Below are positions 41,945-55,269 of a DNA stretch of 64,000 nt, piece by piece (the first letter of the stretch is position 1; the number at the start of each line of letters is the position of its first letter). A model generated the notes under the pieces. The model had not been told where the DNA came from. It worked only from the letters and a program-made list of their open reading frames with translations, and did no database searches. This DNA is from Diphasiastrum complanatum. Its lineage: Eukaryota > Streptophyta > Lycopodiopsida > Lycopodiales > Lycopodiaceae. Where the stretch lies: assembly GCA_029204225.1 (NCBI GenBank), contig CM055092.1, positions 101,555,789-101,619,788 of the forward strand. The letters are read 5' to 3'. The position numbers and the translations under genes were made by a program.

Positions 41945-42973
41945 ATGGCAACTTCTTCATCAGAAAACCCACCACAGAGCTCTTTAGATGATCGTTTTAC
42001 ACATATTGATGCCCGCATGGATCATCTTGAGAGTCGTATTGATCGTGTTCTTTCTAGCCTTGAGACTATCCTACCACGAGGGGATACCAACCCCCCAGAC
42101 ATTCTTCATCGTCCTGGTAAAGCACCTTTATTTCCTATTTTGAGTACGCATGCTCCTGCTTCATCTTCAGGAGGTGCTTTTGGTAGTATGTTTGGTGTCC
42201 CTTCATATAGTGCTAGTCCTTATGGGTCTCCTTTCGGGTCTTCTGTACCACCACCTGCATTTCCCTACGCACCACCAAGATTTCCTTCTCCTACTTTTTC
42301 AGGTAATCTTGAGCCCCATTTTGCTCGTGATTTTCGTGATCGCATCCAGCTTACTACTTATTCTGGTTCGTCTGACGGGAATATCTTGGAAAATTGGTTC
42401 TCTATATTAGAGACCTATTTTCTTATATATCCCAAGACTGAAACCCAGAAAGTGCAGTTGGCCGCATTACATTTAGATGGTAGAGCTCAGACTTGGTGGC
42501 ATGTTTATCGCTCTGAGCCTACTCGTGAGGGGTTACATATATGGCCCACTTTTCGTCATGATCTTCATATGGCTATGATTGACCCACAGTGGTTGGTTTG
42601 CCAACGTGATCTGTTTCATAGCCTTCGCCATACTAGTGATTTGACTGCTTATATTGATCAGTTTATTGAGCTTTCCTACCTTTTTACTGATCTTCATCCT
42701 ACAGAGCTTATTTCACGTTTTATTGCCGGTCTTAGAGACACCTTACGATATGATGTTTCATCTTTTCGGCCTCTTACTCTCTCGGATGCTATCTCCTTGG
42801 CTACTACCTTGCAGCATAAGTATCCTGAGTTAGCCACTTCTTCTCATTTTTCTTGCTCTCATTCGACTTCTTCTCCTACTTTGGCTTCTTCTACTACCGT
42901 TCCTCCTAGTCCTCCTACGGCTGTTTTTTACCATGAGGCTCTTACTCCTGATGATTCTGATGTTTATATCTAG
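41945..42973 (+). CDS. Ty3-gypsy-type Gag of element C
   Basis: A 342-codon intact frame, MATSSSENPPQSSLDDRF, with TAG at 42971-42973. N-terminal coiled-coil-like segment (HIDARMDHLESRIDRVLSSL), a Ser/Pro/Gly/Tyr-rich linker, and then the Retrotrans_gag fold region: DFRDRIQLTTYSGSSDGN, WFSILETYF, ALHLDGRAQTWWHVY, DLTAYIDQFIELSYLF, RFIAGLRDTLRYDV. No CCHC knuckle is visible before the stop. The protease continues in the next frames. Gag is the structural particle protein, so this frame might still be translated. Confidence 0.88.
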   Translation: MATSSSENPPQSSLDDRFTHIDARMDHLESRIDRVLSSLETILPRGDTNPPDILHRPGKAPLFPILSTHAPASSSGGAFGSMFGVPSYSASPYGSPFGSSVPPPAFPYAPPRFPSPTFSGNLEPHFARDFRDRIQLTTYSGSSDGNILENWFSILETYFLIYPKTETQKVQLAALHLDGRAQTWWHVYRSEPTREGLHIWPTFRHDLHMAMIDPQWLVCQRDLFHSLRHTSDLTAYIDQFIELSYLFTDLHPTELISRFIAGLRDTLRYDVSSFRPLTLSDAISLATTLQHKYPELATSSHFSCSHSTSSPTLASSTTVPPSPPTAVFYHEALTPDDSDVYI

Positions 42974-43900
42974 ATTCTTGATACTCCTGACCCACATTCT
43001 GTTGATGAGCCGGCTGACCCGCTTCCTGATGATCCTGCTTCCGCCGCTTGCCATGCACAGCTTGCTTATGCTACTTGGGCTGGTGGGCGTGCTGGTCCTC
43101 ATTCTATTCGGTTACGTGTTCGCATTTTGGGGCGAGAGTATATTGCTTTGGTGGATACTGGCAGTACACATTCATTAATTAGCAGTTATATTTCCACCAG
43201 GATTCGTGCTACACCTATTTCTGCTACACAGTCTCTCAGTGTTAAGGTTGCTCGTTCCCATTCTTTTTCCAGTTCTCAGATGTTTCAGGGCTTGGATTAT
43301 AGCATTGGTGACTTCTCTGGACAGGCAGATTTCTATATTATTCCTCTGGGGCTCTATGACATTATTTTTGGTGCAGATTGGTTTTCGTCACTTGGCGTGG
43401 ATCTTTCTCAGCAGACACTGTCTTTTGCACATGTTGGTCGGCATCATTTACTTTCTGGTATTGATTCACAGAGTGACTATCAGTTGGTTACCGGGAAGCA
43501 GTTTATGCGTAGCCTGCCAAAGGCTCATGATGCAGCTCTTCTTTCCATTCAGAGTACATTAGTTGCTGCTTCACTGTCACCGTCCGTGGGTCCTTTTACT
43601 CAGGTTGATGCTGCTCCGGATTTACAGGTTGTTGCTACATGCCTTGCGCCTATATGCCTTGATTCACAGATATCGTATTCGGTGGTCATTCCTGGTTTCA
43701 TTGATATTGAGGCCGTATACCTTGGTGGTATTTCTACTATTGCTTTTGCGCCTACCTCAGATAGCCCTACTAGTTCGGTGGTTGGTGCAGTATCTTCTCC
43801 ATTGGTCTCTATATCTCCATCTCTTGAGTCCGTTATGGCCGATGTTCCTGCTGATTTCTATGGCAGGGTCCACGTTTGCTGGTTCCCTCGCTATTGGTGA
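42974..43900 (+). CDS. aspartic protease and linker of element C
   Basis: Open frame 43127-43900 following a single TAG after Gag. Catalytic VDTGSTHSLI at 43151-43180; the flap/second lobe is IIPLGLYDIIFGADWFSSLG. The C-terminal part (FMRSLPKAHDAALLSIQ and beyond) matches nothing I recognise; the RT expected after it does not appear. TGA at 43898-43900. Confidence 0.82.
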   Translation: MLDTPDPHSVDEPADPLPDDPASAACHAQLAYATWAGGRAGPHSIRLRVRILGREYIALVDTGSTHSLISSYISTRIRATPISATQSLSVKVARSHSFSSSQMFQGLDYSIGDFSGQADFYIIPLGLYDIIFGADWFSSLGVDLSQQTLSFAHVGRHHLLSGIDSQSDYQLVTGKQFMRSLPKAHDAALLSIQSTLVAASLSPSVGPFTQVDAAPDLQVVATCLAPICLDSQISYSVVIPGFIDIEAVYLGGISTIAFAPTSDSPTSSVVGAVSSPLVSISPSLESVMADVPADFYGRVHVCWFPRYW

Positions 43901-45080
43901 TCAGGTTGTATCTTCTTTCACTTTATTCCATGGATCTCTGCTTGAGGTTTGTAATCTGCCTCCTGATATTTCTACGGTTCCTGACATGATTCATGAGCCT
44001 TTCGCCCTTACAGTTACACATTTTCCATCCGAGGATATTTGCGAGATGGTCACTATTACTTACCTAGGGTATTTATATGCTGGGATCTTTCTAGATGAGT
44101 ATACGGGCATCCTTCAGTCTCCTTGTGTTTCTACATATAGGTTTGCTGCAGTCCATGCCGATGCTATGGATATATGGCATTCTTGGTTATTACGTATAGC
44201 TTGGTTTCCATTTGGACCTGTTGATTGGTGCTGGTTTTTCCATATTACTGATCGCCTATGGTGCGGATATCTCTATGATTATGCATGTGGCTCTCTATGT
44301 GTTCCTTGGATTGTTGCTCATTGTCAGGCTTGGCATATCCTGATGGCTTGAGTTATTGCCTCCGTTCCAGCTATTGTTTGTCCGGGTGATCTTCAGGTTC
44401 CCCGTCATTTCGGGTTGCTCCATATCGCTTGGTCTCCGATGCTGAGTTGCCACTTTGTTCTGGTATTCCGAGACCATCAGGGTACCTTGAGAGAGTTCCT
44501 TCTCCTCTCTTGGATAGTTTTTGGGGATGTTGCCGCCATAGACTTCAGTGTTGCTCATATGTGCTTTGATACTCATTCCCATATACACGTGGATATTGCT
44601 CCGACGCTTGCTACTGATGTTGCGGATCCTGTTCCTCGTTTCAGTGCATTTCTTCTATTTCTCACTTGTGCGCCTGGTGTGTACTTTGGGATTACACTTG
44701 CGGCCAGTTCCGATGGGTCATCCGATTCTCCATCCGTTTTTGGTGTATCCTATGATGGATTGGTATGTCCATATGAGGTCTTTCTGGATGAGTTTTTCGG
44801 CTACAGTTTTTCAGTTGGGGCCTTTACTATTTCTAGATTTGTTGCTACTGTTTTCATGCATCATGTCTTTTTAGATGATGCATTGATTTCTTGGACCTTC
44901 TGGAGCTTTTGGCATGCTGCTCTTCTCGTGATATGGGCCTTGAGGGTACCGTGTGCCATTGCTACTTCTCATTCATGGAGAACTGGATGTCCCTTCTATG
45001 TGGATCTGCGTAATGACTTTCAAAATTGGTGCTGTAACCAATGTTGTTTTGACAACCTCAAAACTCTCCTATTGCTCTGA
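43901..45080 (+). other. post-protease region of element C, no RT or integrase visible
   Basis: Long but unrecognised plus-strand frames (43870-44351, 44415-45080) in T-rich sequence, rich in Trp, Phe and Cys, with no RT, RNase H or integrase motif. Either a non-autonomous element body or decayed pol. LINE scraps start at about 45110. Confidence 0.5.
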
Positions 45081-45109
45081 TGAGGACTCCTTTCCCTTTT
45101 TCCTTAAAA

Positions 45110-45600
45110 AGATTTTTCTAATGAGATAGTCAACCACTCTATGATTGCCACCATGGGAATGGCAAGTAAAATCTCCTAAAAGTGGCCACTGATGGAGGCC
45201 ATAAAAGATAGGCAAATCATGAGCCTTCCCAGATGAAGGCGATGCTCACCATATCTCGTGATGAGGCCTACCAGAACTAATGAAGTCCTGAGTTTATTGT
45301 CACTTTGTGGACTTTAAGACAACAATTGAGTCCATACCACGTCACATGCCTCATCCAAAGACTTGGGAATTTCGGCTTCCACAAACACAATGCTAGGAGT
45401 ATGGGGTGTTTTAAGTCAGCGGAGGGTTTCTCACATAATTGACAACACCATTGAAGTGAAACAGGGTTGTTCGTCATCTCCCACACTATTTGGCCTATAT
45501 ATTGATGAGCTTGAGAGTGTTATTGAGCGAGATCGTAGACATGGGGGTTTAGGCTTTATGACATTCTAACATCAACCTTATATGCTAATGATGTGGTTCT
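45110..45600. pseudogene. two LINE scraps (EN on minus, RT on plus)
   Basis: 45110-45275 matches on the minus strand the end of the LINE endonuclease (compare 34115-34265: AATGAGATAGTC, ATGGCAAGT). 45295-45590 on the plus strand reads VDFKTTIESIPRHMPH and EVKQGCSSSPTLFGLYIDEL (45445-45505), then YMLMMW in a shifted frame. Old and degraded. Confidence 0.75.
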
Positions 45601-48600
45601 CTTTGACGAGGGACAGTCCATAACAACATCTTCTCTCACATTGTTTTCATATCTTTCCCTCTCTCACAAATGCGATGTGATAGAGTGTGGAGTGAACTTC
45701 ATAGCATCTTCATGACCTTGTTCTGAGTTGGCATTTGTTTTATGGTTATTGGATCATTGTCTACTTGTTTATTGGCTTGATTAGTATTACTTGAATGTGT
45801 CTCGGCCCGTATATTGACATGATTTGGCTTGGGGGTGATTCATGCAGCCATGCATGCATGTGACACGCACATGGTTGTGCACGTGCCTTTAATGGCCTTG
45901 CATGTGTGAGTATACAGCTTGGATGCATCTATTGTTGGGGGACTAAAGGGTCGGATTCTACTTTAATGTTTGAAATATTTTTTAAGATATTTTCTTAATA
46001 TTCCATGGTTGGATTGTTACAAGGTGTTAGACCCTAGGTTTTGTATTGCCTCCCTCTCTTCTCTAGGATTACAGATTTACTGGTTGATGATGTTGCTCTT
46101 GCAGGATCTTACTTTGTATCAAGAGGTTGACACAATGTTAGAAACAAGATTCACTATATGAGTTGATATTGGACTGATGATGGAATCTATTGGAAGCAAT
46201 GATATCAATGATTTCAACGACAAAGAGGTTCTTATCAAACATATTGTGGCAAAGTGCACATGGCAACAAAGACTACTTGCTTGGTAGCGTTGTTTGCAAA
46301 ATAAGTGTTTCACCACAATCAAGTGACACGCCTCACATCATTTGTTTGTGTCCAGTGTCATGATTGTAAGGGAAAGTTTCAACTTCTTAGGAGGTTGTGA
46401 AGGTTATCGTATGATGATAAGCATCACAGAACCTCGCTTGCTTGCTTTTCTCCTCACTGTTTGGTCTTCTTGATTATGATTGTACCCAACAATTTGATTT
46501 GAATGTGATTGTTTTTTAAAGGATTTCGCTTTTGTACTCCCTTTGCGGCTAACTACTTCTAAGACTATCGATCGTTTCGCTATATACGACTTTGCTTTTT
46601 ATGCAAGTCGACAGAACTTTACTGTGCATATATGCTGACCACCACAGTTTGGTAGCCTACGGAACAGGCATGTACAGAATGTTGTTCTGTATGTAGTTTC
46701 CATATATTTTTTAGTTCATAAGTTTTTTATTTTGAATTATTTCAAAGAACAACCCTAACGGATGGTTGGTGGGACATTGCAGCGGGTTTATGGTTACTGT
46801 GCAGGTACATAATGAAATCAGACTGAGGTTTATCTCCAAAAAATAAATTCCAGAACTGATTTCCAAAGATGATTGTCAGAAATGATTTAGAACCATAGAA
46901 CAATTTCCAAGAACGACTTCCAAAAATGATTTCCAGAAATAATTCTAAAAAATGATTCCCAAATATAATCATGATAAACAATTTACAGCTAGAAAACGAT
47001 TTCCAAATGTGATTTTCAAAGTGATTTACAGCCAAATGTTTTGGTGTGCGTGTGTTTGATTTTTTTTGGCTGTAAAGTTATTTTGGCCGTTATAACGAAA
47101 TCTTAAAAAAAAAACACAGCCATAATCTGCCACAAAAACTGGTTCCAGATTGGGTTTATGAGCCCTAATATAGAAGGTTCAAAATTAAACTTCAAATTAA
47201 AGTTTTTAAAATTTATATGTAGGGAATGGGCTTCTATGGCAAACGCTCTCAATATTGTTAGCTTTTGCTAGTTCTATTGTTGACTTTTGATGTGTTGTCT
47301 ACTTTCTTTACATTGCTTTGGAGTAAACAACTACCCTTTCCGCTGGTTTCCTACTTTTGGTATGCATTGGAATTTTCTTTGGGTTTGGCTGACAGCCCTC
47401 TGTGCTGCCCCTGGCTGTTCCTTACTCTCCCTCCTTACTACGCTAGCACTGCCTGTAAGAGTGCAACTACTGCATGTGCTAGAAGCACCCATAAGTAGCT
47501 CATGTGATCATTCTCCTATGTCCGTTGGCAAGGGCAGTGGATGTGGTAGTGCATAACCATGGAATTCTATGCCACCGTGGAAATCTTGGTATTACAAGAA
47601 TCTCTGGATAATCTTTAAAGGGGTTTCCGGTCACCACAAATCGTACGAGAAAACCCATATGCAAAATCAAGTCTTAGGTGGAAATTGAGAACATCGACGA
47701 GAAAATATCAACAGTACCGATCGAAATCACATATCCATTGGGAGCGAGCCATTTCAAAGACGTCAACAAGTAGCAAAATAGGCCATTGGACAAATAATGA
47801 ATTGGGGCACTACATTTCGACCTAACAACAACCAACTGAAAATGTATGGCCAAGTTTATATATAACGCAGACAACTGCTGAACATGATTGCCAATGGAAA
47901 GGAAGACACCATTGTTGGTGTATTGTACTCGAATGCCAAAGGCATGAGAAGTAATTGATAGACTATTGCTCAATAGGCCCAAGTATCAAGTTGGGACCCA
48001 AACTATCAAAATGTGATTCAAATCTAAAACTTTGTAAAAAATCAAGTTGATATGCACATGGTTTTAGATGGTGGCTACTTAGGGATGGGCCTCTAAAACC
48101 CTATCCCTAGTTTTATCTATGCAAGGCAATTTCACACACTTCTGTGGACCTGGCACACAAAAAGCAACGAAGAATGAGCAAGATTCAACATTTCAATGTT
48201 ACTCTTTTAGATCCTACAATAAGGTTGGGGACACCGTTAGTCCTTTCTTTTGTATCTATTCTACCCTCTCCTTTTTTGATCGAGACCTGTGCTACAATCG
48301 ATTACTCACTCAGTAGTAGATCCATAATCCTTGGAAACGCAGGACAAAAAGGGGTGTAGAAAAGGACTACATTTGGATGATGATTATGGCTGTGTGATTG
48401 GGTTTAGTGATATACATGTCCAACTCCCTACTTTTGGATTCATGTTAGAATTAGATTTTGTGGTGTACTTTACATCAAGCCATCTTGATGCAAATATACA
48501 AGCATGCTATCAAACATACTCAAAGCCAACGCGAGGCGTCAAGTAGTGTTTCCATGAGTCACGGTTCTGAATGAACTATGATTTGCCAATGAAACATTCA

Positions 48601-50089
48601 AGTCTGATTCAAATCAGAGAGAATTGGACCTAGAAAAATGTTTTTTTTAAACGTTTCTCTAATTGTGACATCAATGATTCTTTGTTTTGCCTTTTCATTG
48701 TTCTGATTTGTATTCAGATGTTTACCTAGTGTACTATGTGATGGATGTTTGATGATGGATCATAATTTACAATGTTACGTGAAAGTTGGAGCATAGAATC
48801 TAGTTTGTGAAGTTTGAAATGTGTCCATTCAACATTGTCATGTGCACTTGTATTATTCTAGTTTGGTTTCATACTTCAGTTTTTTATCAGCAACAATGAA
48901 CTTTGAAATCTATGCATGTCTAAGAATTTGTTCATAATTTGATAATCGAGTAGTTGGGAAGCTACTAATTTCTTATACATCTTCGTTTGTAATCATTTTC
49001 TCTCTCTAGAGGCTCTCTCTCTCTAGTTTTTTTTCTTCCTCTCTCGACAAGCTTTTTCTTTGTCATCAAAATCAACACAGCCTTGCAAATACGATGATGA
49101 GCCCATGTCGATATTTTGGAGGTCGGTTGCATCCACACCACTTACTTCAACATGGTCTTCTCTCGTGCCCAATATGGTTATTGTTGCTACAACTCCTGCA
49201 TGTGCTCCTTCTGGTACTAATCGTGCACTTCTAAATTTGGTTGGCCTAATGGGGATGAGCTCGAGAAGTGGCTGGCTATGCGAGACCCATTTTATGGTAC
49301 TTCTAGTTGCAGATGTGACAAGTAAAATTTAGATGGTATTCATGTGGTTAGTGGGCACAACAAGATCTTGGTAGCACACATGTAGCCAAGACTATCTCTG
49401 TTGGTTACTTGCAACACTTTTCAAAGGGATATTCGTGTAGCTATGCTTACATGCCAAAGTCCACTTGGTTCTGCGCAAGAGACACAAACATGTGTTCAGG
49501 TTGATGATGCAACACATAGAATGTGTAGATAAGCCACATGGAGGGTGATGAACACTTCACTGGTATATAAGATACATCAAATGAGACAAAGACTTATCTA
49601 GACGATTCACTTGATATTCTTGTTGTAACCTAGTTTATGAATCAAAATCATTCTTTACAAGAAGGTATTCATGAGGCAAAGGATCTCTTGTTGGTTTTAC
49701 AACTCCAAATGAGGTATGTCATTTCACCTTTCTTCAGCTTGCATGCTTGATATTGTTCCATATGCTATCAATGAGCCACAAGATTATTATGATGAGAGGT
49801 TCTAGATACTCAGTAGCCACATCTTGTAAACGAGGTATGGTTTTAGAGTCAATATGTTGAGCCATCCACATGCTTAAATGACACACACACACTAATCCAG
49901 CCAATTCCTGTTGTGTTTTCTACAATTCTTGTAGACGTTGTGTTCCTCCTATTGTTGCTACTATTCTTACAAGGATAGATGATTCTTTAGTGGTTAGCAT
50001 ACCTTCCAGTGTTCTAGCATTCTTGTGAAACCACTCCAACCATTGTGATGTTTTCAATCAGCGTAATCCCATTACATATGACCTAGGTT
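45601..50089. other. no gene recognised
   Basis: AT-rich DNA. 46840-47040 is a degenerate short tandem array of ATGATTTCCAGAA-type words. Short open frames (47265-47556, 47674-47982, 48119-48546, 49060-49332) have no motif I can name. Confidence 0.5.
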
Positions 50090-50330
50090 ATGACGATGAC
50101 TTCTATGGTGTTGTTCCTACTATTACGTCTTCTATGTTTGTGGAGTCTTTGGGGGAGGAAAGCCCGATGGGCCGAATTGATGCAAGAATTCGATCATGAA
50201 ATCTGTTATATAAGAGGCAACTCGAATCAAGTTGCAGATGCTCTTAGTCGGATTGGTGAACTGAACGAATTGCCATTCACCCAGATTTCCACGGATCTAT
50301 ATCTTTTGATGAGAGGAAAATATTAAAAGG
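50090..50330 (+). pseudogene. Ty3-gypsy RNase H C-terminal scrap
   Basis: Reads ARWAELMQEFDHEICYIRGN then QVADALSRIGELNELPF, the classic RNase H end (WAxxLQxFDFEIxYxxGKxNxVADALSR) before the gypsy zinc finger/integrase. Stop at about 50324. No neighbouring pol domains. Confidence 0.83.
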
Positions 50331-53300
50331 ATTCCCATTTTGGTCGTATTTGGAACATTGTTTGGACCGGAAGAAATGAGGACAATGTTGAGTCAATACA
50401 ATCTAGCACAAAGTACAACAAGCAATTTAGTATAGTTGTCTATAAAGAGCCCAAGCATCTCAATAATCAAAAGCTATCAAATTTGTGTCCAATCCCTATG
50501 AGAACTATAAGAAGCCTTATAGAAAACCCTAATACATCATTTGAAATATAATAGAGGCGACACCTTTGGAGAGAAATAGTGATCTCACTTGTTAAGTGCC
50601 CTTATATGTATGTCCTTCAATATTGAATGGTCTTAACATCAGATAGAATAGCCTTGTTCAACTATTTAAGCTTCTTACTCAATAGATGAATTCCTTTTCA
50701 AGTTGGGTTTTTTGGGCTTGAATCTTGGAGATTGGGTTGTTGGGAAATAAATCAAAATTGAAGTTCTTAGTATCAGATGCTTTGCTGATGGGAATAATGA
50801 AAATTTCATATTTGACTTTTATCTTTTGAAGAGATTGATTCACTTTTATTCATCATATTGTGGGGTGTCAAAATGAGGATCCTAACAATGTCTCCTTTAC
50901 TAATATATCCAAATCAAGGATTGCATAATGATATTAAATCTCTTTGATCATGTGACATATTGGCATCAATGAAGGATTACAGACAACAAACATCATTCAC
51001 AAACATTCTACAACAAAGAAAATTTAGTGAACAATATTGGCCATTGATCGCTCAAGTAGATTTCTAGCTAAGATCTCGATTCCCCAAGAACACATTGAAT
51101 GTCCTTACAAGAAGCTCAAGACACCAAAGTCATAATATAAGAAATGATGGAAGGTTTCAACCATGACTTCCTAAAGGTCATTAGGGTTTCCACAATAAAA
51201 ATAGTCTTATCCGAATTAAGGAGGGTTCCAAACTTAATAAAGTAATGTGGTAAAATAATTGTGAGCCCCAAAAAGTATGCGGGTACTTGGAGAAGGCCTG
51301 GACCGTGTCCATAACACAAACTAAAGAAGGCTTCAACACCGAAGTGGGAGAAATGAGTGGAATCCAAATGTGAATTTGATAATGAGCACAATTATTTGTA
51401 TCATTTGAACTCAAATTCAAAATTAGCTAGGTTAACGAGTAGTTATCTCTTGTAACAAGTACTCTTACGCTTTGAGTGGGACCCCCACCTTATGTGATTA
51501 ACAAGTCCTTCAGGGTCCTATTTAGCACTTTACATTCCTTAACCTACCTTGGAATCACTATCACAACTTTCTTAAGGTTTGTGATGATTTTTGGAAGTTT
51601 TGGGCAGATTTTCAATTGCACAAGTTTGTATGTTTGGAGATTGTGCTAATATTATGTTGGCATGTGCAGAAACTAGGCAAGACCCTTTTGACTCGACAAT
51701 TTCTATGTTTTGCAAAGGTGCGACCAACTTTTCAAAAATTCTAGCAAAAATACCCAACATGATGCTTACTTGTGGCTTACGAAATGAGCAATAGGATTGC
51801 AGAAATCATTTTTCATGATGCGTTACCACGATAGCCTTTCAAATTAGTTAGTGTCGTGATTACATCAACTTGTTGGTTCTATATGATAGGTACGATAGGC
51901 ATTCACTTTTTATCTTTTGACTTGACCTCAAGCTTCATGAACTACCAAATTTTGAATGTTGAAACATGTCATGAAGTTGTTTAAATGGAAGAAACTTTTG
52001 GTTTGCAAATAAAAAGAAGCCATTGTTATCACATTCTCAAGGTAAAGTGTTAGCGATTAAAATTTTAGGATCATCATGGTTATAGCCCTTCATGAACATT
52101 CAAATTTATATATTCAAAGATTCTTTCTTTGAAATTTACACTTAAATTATGCGTATACATGATTGGAAACTTGGTGTTATATGCTCTTTAGATGCACAAT
52201 CTTTTGACTTGACCTATAGTTTGGAAGTTTGATGTTATCCACTCTTTAGGAGCACAATATTTTGAAGTATTTGACCTATAAGATTGATATGGGACTATTT
52301 TGAATCTAGAGTACATGCTCGAAGCACTCTTACTTGTAATGTGTTACTTGTTTAAGTAATGTCATCGCACACTGTAGCATGTAAATGTTATGTTGCAAGT
52401 AGAGTTTTTTTTAAAAATATGGATCATGCACCATCTAGAAAAATAATTTGCATGCTATGATGGAGGTTGAATTATTTTCTTATCTTTCCTTGATTACCCA
52501 CATGTTGTGATTGCTCGCAAGGTTAGATGAACGTGGGTTTTTAAGGTTCGCAGGCTTGGAGCCAAATATTATGGACAAGGACATATAGATCATATAATTT
52601 CACGTGGTCTTGTTTTTGTTATCTTTATATATTAGAGACTTGGTTCATCATTTACAGTAGTCTTCACATATAATGAAGACATTTTGTTACCAAGCCTTAG
52701 TTATTATGACCAATGTTCATTGTAGATGAAAAGGTCATCTAAGAATACCACTAGGCATTAGACGAGAAATTTTGTTCATATATTGTTGAAATAACCCAAG
52801 CGTATTCATTAACCAAAAGGAAACATTAAGAATTGAAAGCAAACAAATTGGTACAACAATAGATGTCCAATATTTATATCAGAATTGGTACGAGGAATTT
52901 CATTCCTTCAAGAAGATCCCTAACCACTCTATTCGGAATTCCAGAGATATCAAAAATCCATCTAGATTTCACATATCGTATAGGCACATATCTATCACAA
53001 CCAAGCACTGGAGAATCCATAAATTTTTTTCTTGATGGATAACAATAATCCATTTTTGAAATGGTGATTTAATGAAAAGGTCTCTCCCACATGGCTTACT
53101 GTCACATTATCAACTCATTCTAGCTAGTAATAAGCTTTATAAATCTCTCCATCAGAGAGCACTTCTCTAAGGGAAAGCTTTTCCCGCTATTAATAGCTTC
53201 AATGCGAGCCATGTATTAACTAAGTCTTTTTTCAACCAAATCATACAAAAATGATGATCATTCTCATGGTCATATAGATATCCAACATGAATTCATCTTT

Positions 53301-55269
53301 ATCGAATTCAACTTTAAAAAAAATTCTTTATGGAATCATCCATGACTTGGTATTATGCAATTTTCCTACATGGATCTCCAAAAATCCAAATTACATAATA
53401 CAAGCACTTCACTAACCCTGATGTCCATTTCTTCCCCCCTTAGAATTTTCGCCCCCTCCGAAAAGTTTCCTCTAGTTAAGGTATAAAGAATTTTTATAAG
53501 CAAGTAGTAAATGCCAAAATTATGTTGGTTTTTCCTTTTCATTGCCTGACTTTAGCATTACTCTGTTATCAGTTTAGGATAATTAATGAAAGTACATGAA
53601 TGGAGAAATTCCGAAATAGGATTTTCGAACTTTCTCACAGTATTCAACAGAACATGAGAGAAATTGATGGCATGAAGTATCGTCTGGGATTGTTTGAAGA
53701 TCGGATCCTATATTTGGATATAGGATGGCCAGTTAATCTTTTTGATTTTCTGGTGATAAAAAAAGTTGATGGTATGGGACATCAATGATTCCGAAGAAAA
53801 TTCTTGTGCGAGAGTGATCTGTAGACCAGTGATTAGTGTTTACAATAATGGTAATACTAATGGGTGACTCCATTGGTCAATCATTTAGGATACTTTGGGA
53901 AATTATGAGATATAGATCTGGATCTATGATGGTATCTCATAATTTACAAATCGGAAACCCTTAATGCTATTTCTCACCTTCTAAAGAACCCTTATTTCTT
54001 TTGAATTTCTCAAATATAGACATCTGATAAAATTCATGCGATCCTTCCAACGTGAAAATTATTTCCTGAAGGATTGTTATCATCATGTGAATTACTACTT
54101 TTGTTGCTAGGGCTTGGAATTTGAGACGTTCCAAGATAGTTGTATTTCAATTTCTTAAACCCAAATCGTCTTTTATGCATAGATAGATCTCAAATGGATG
54201 ATGGTTACTGTCACTCGTGTTGAAAATGTTTGGAAGAAAAGTCCTGTGTATAATGGAGTAATCCTTATTTTGGAAGGCACTTATTATTGAATTTTCATGA
54301 GTCTTCTCTCTAGTTAACTTTTGTAAGAAATTGGTAATTTCTATAAAAGGAGGGGTGAAGTGATAGATAGAAGTCTATCAAAGGATCTATCAGTGGCACA
54401 ATTTTCGGATAAGAGAAATTATCTAGGGATTGTATTAAACAATCTAGAACTAGAGCTGGTTCTGAAATTGAAAATCATTATGAGTAGTACTGTGTAAGAT
54501 CAAAAGTTACTAATCCTAGATTTGTGCATGATAGAAGTTTGATCATATCGGTGAATCTGGAATGTTTGTATTGGATCAACCTAATCTTAGTGGATGCAAG
54601 GATCAGGAAAGGAGTTGATTAAGTAGAAGAAATTATGTGGTAAGAGTTAAGTTGGGTTGAAAAACTCGTGAGAGAGGATGTGTTCTCAGTCTCAGAGATT
54701 TCCCAGATATGTTATTTACTCATGAGGAATAGAATTTTGTAGTAGCTAAGTTACAAGATACTTAGTGAGATATGAGAGTAACATATGCAAATTTTGAAGG
54801 AATCTGCCAGATAAGGACATATGTGTATGTACTAGGTCATAGTGAGATTGTTCTCATATGTGCACGTTTAATATTGTATGGATCTACTATGTACTCTTAA
54901 TTACTCAGTTCATTAGTGTTTGTATCCCAGAGAGCTCAATTGGATAGTGAAATGTTTCATCAGGAGAGCGAGGATCGATGGAAGGGCGTCAACTCAGTTG
55001 TGTCGCGGAAGCCTGAAATTCTTATGCATTTAACAAAGCCTCATTTGTTTGCTCTTACGACAGTAGCAATGTGCAAACTTCTTTGTGGCTGGCAAGATGA
55101 TGCATGGATGCATGGCCACAAATCCCTCCAGATGGATCCAAATTATCGTCTCTTTTGCATCAACTCTCAATCACACTTTCCTGAACATCGCAAATTGACG
55201 ATAAATTGTGGGTAAGAGATGTTTAGTTTTCAAAGTTTAGAAACTAAAATTTGTGTTTTGCTATAGGCG
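50331..55269. other. no gene recognised
   Basis: AT-rich, with only short frames (51591-51794, 53600-53788, 54916-55215). The last encodes an HLTKPHLFALTTVAMCKLLCG-like peptide I do not recognise. Confidence 0.5.

Noticed and set aside
43563-44351. Leucine-rich hydrophobic frame that looks like a membrane protein
   Set aside because: For its first part it is the shifted frame of the protease ORF; T-rich codons produce the hydrophobicity.
47674-47982. Minus-strand frame with weak likeness to copia RT (FGIRVQYTNNGVFLS)
   Set aside because: The resemblance covers only a few residues and no neighbouring pol motif exists in any frame.
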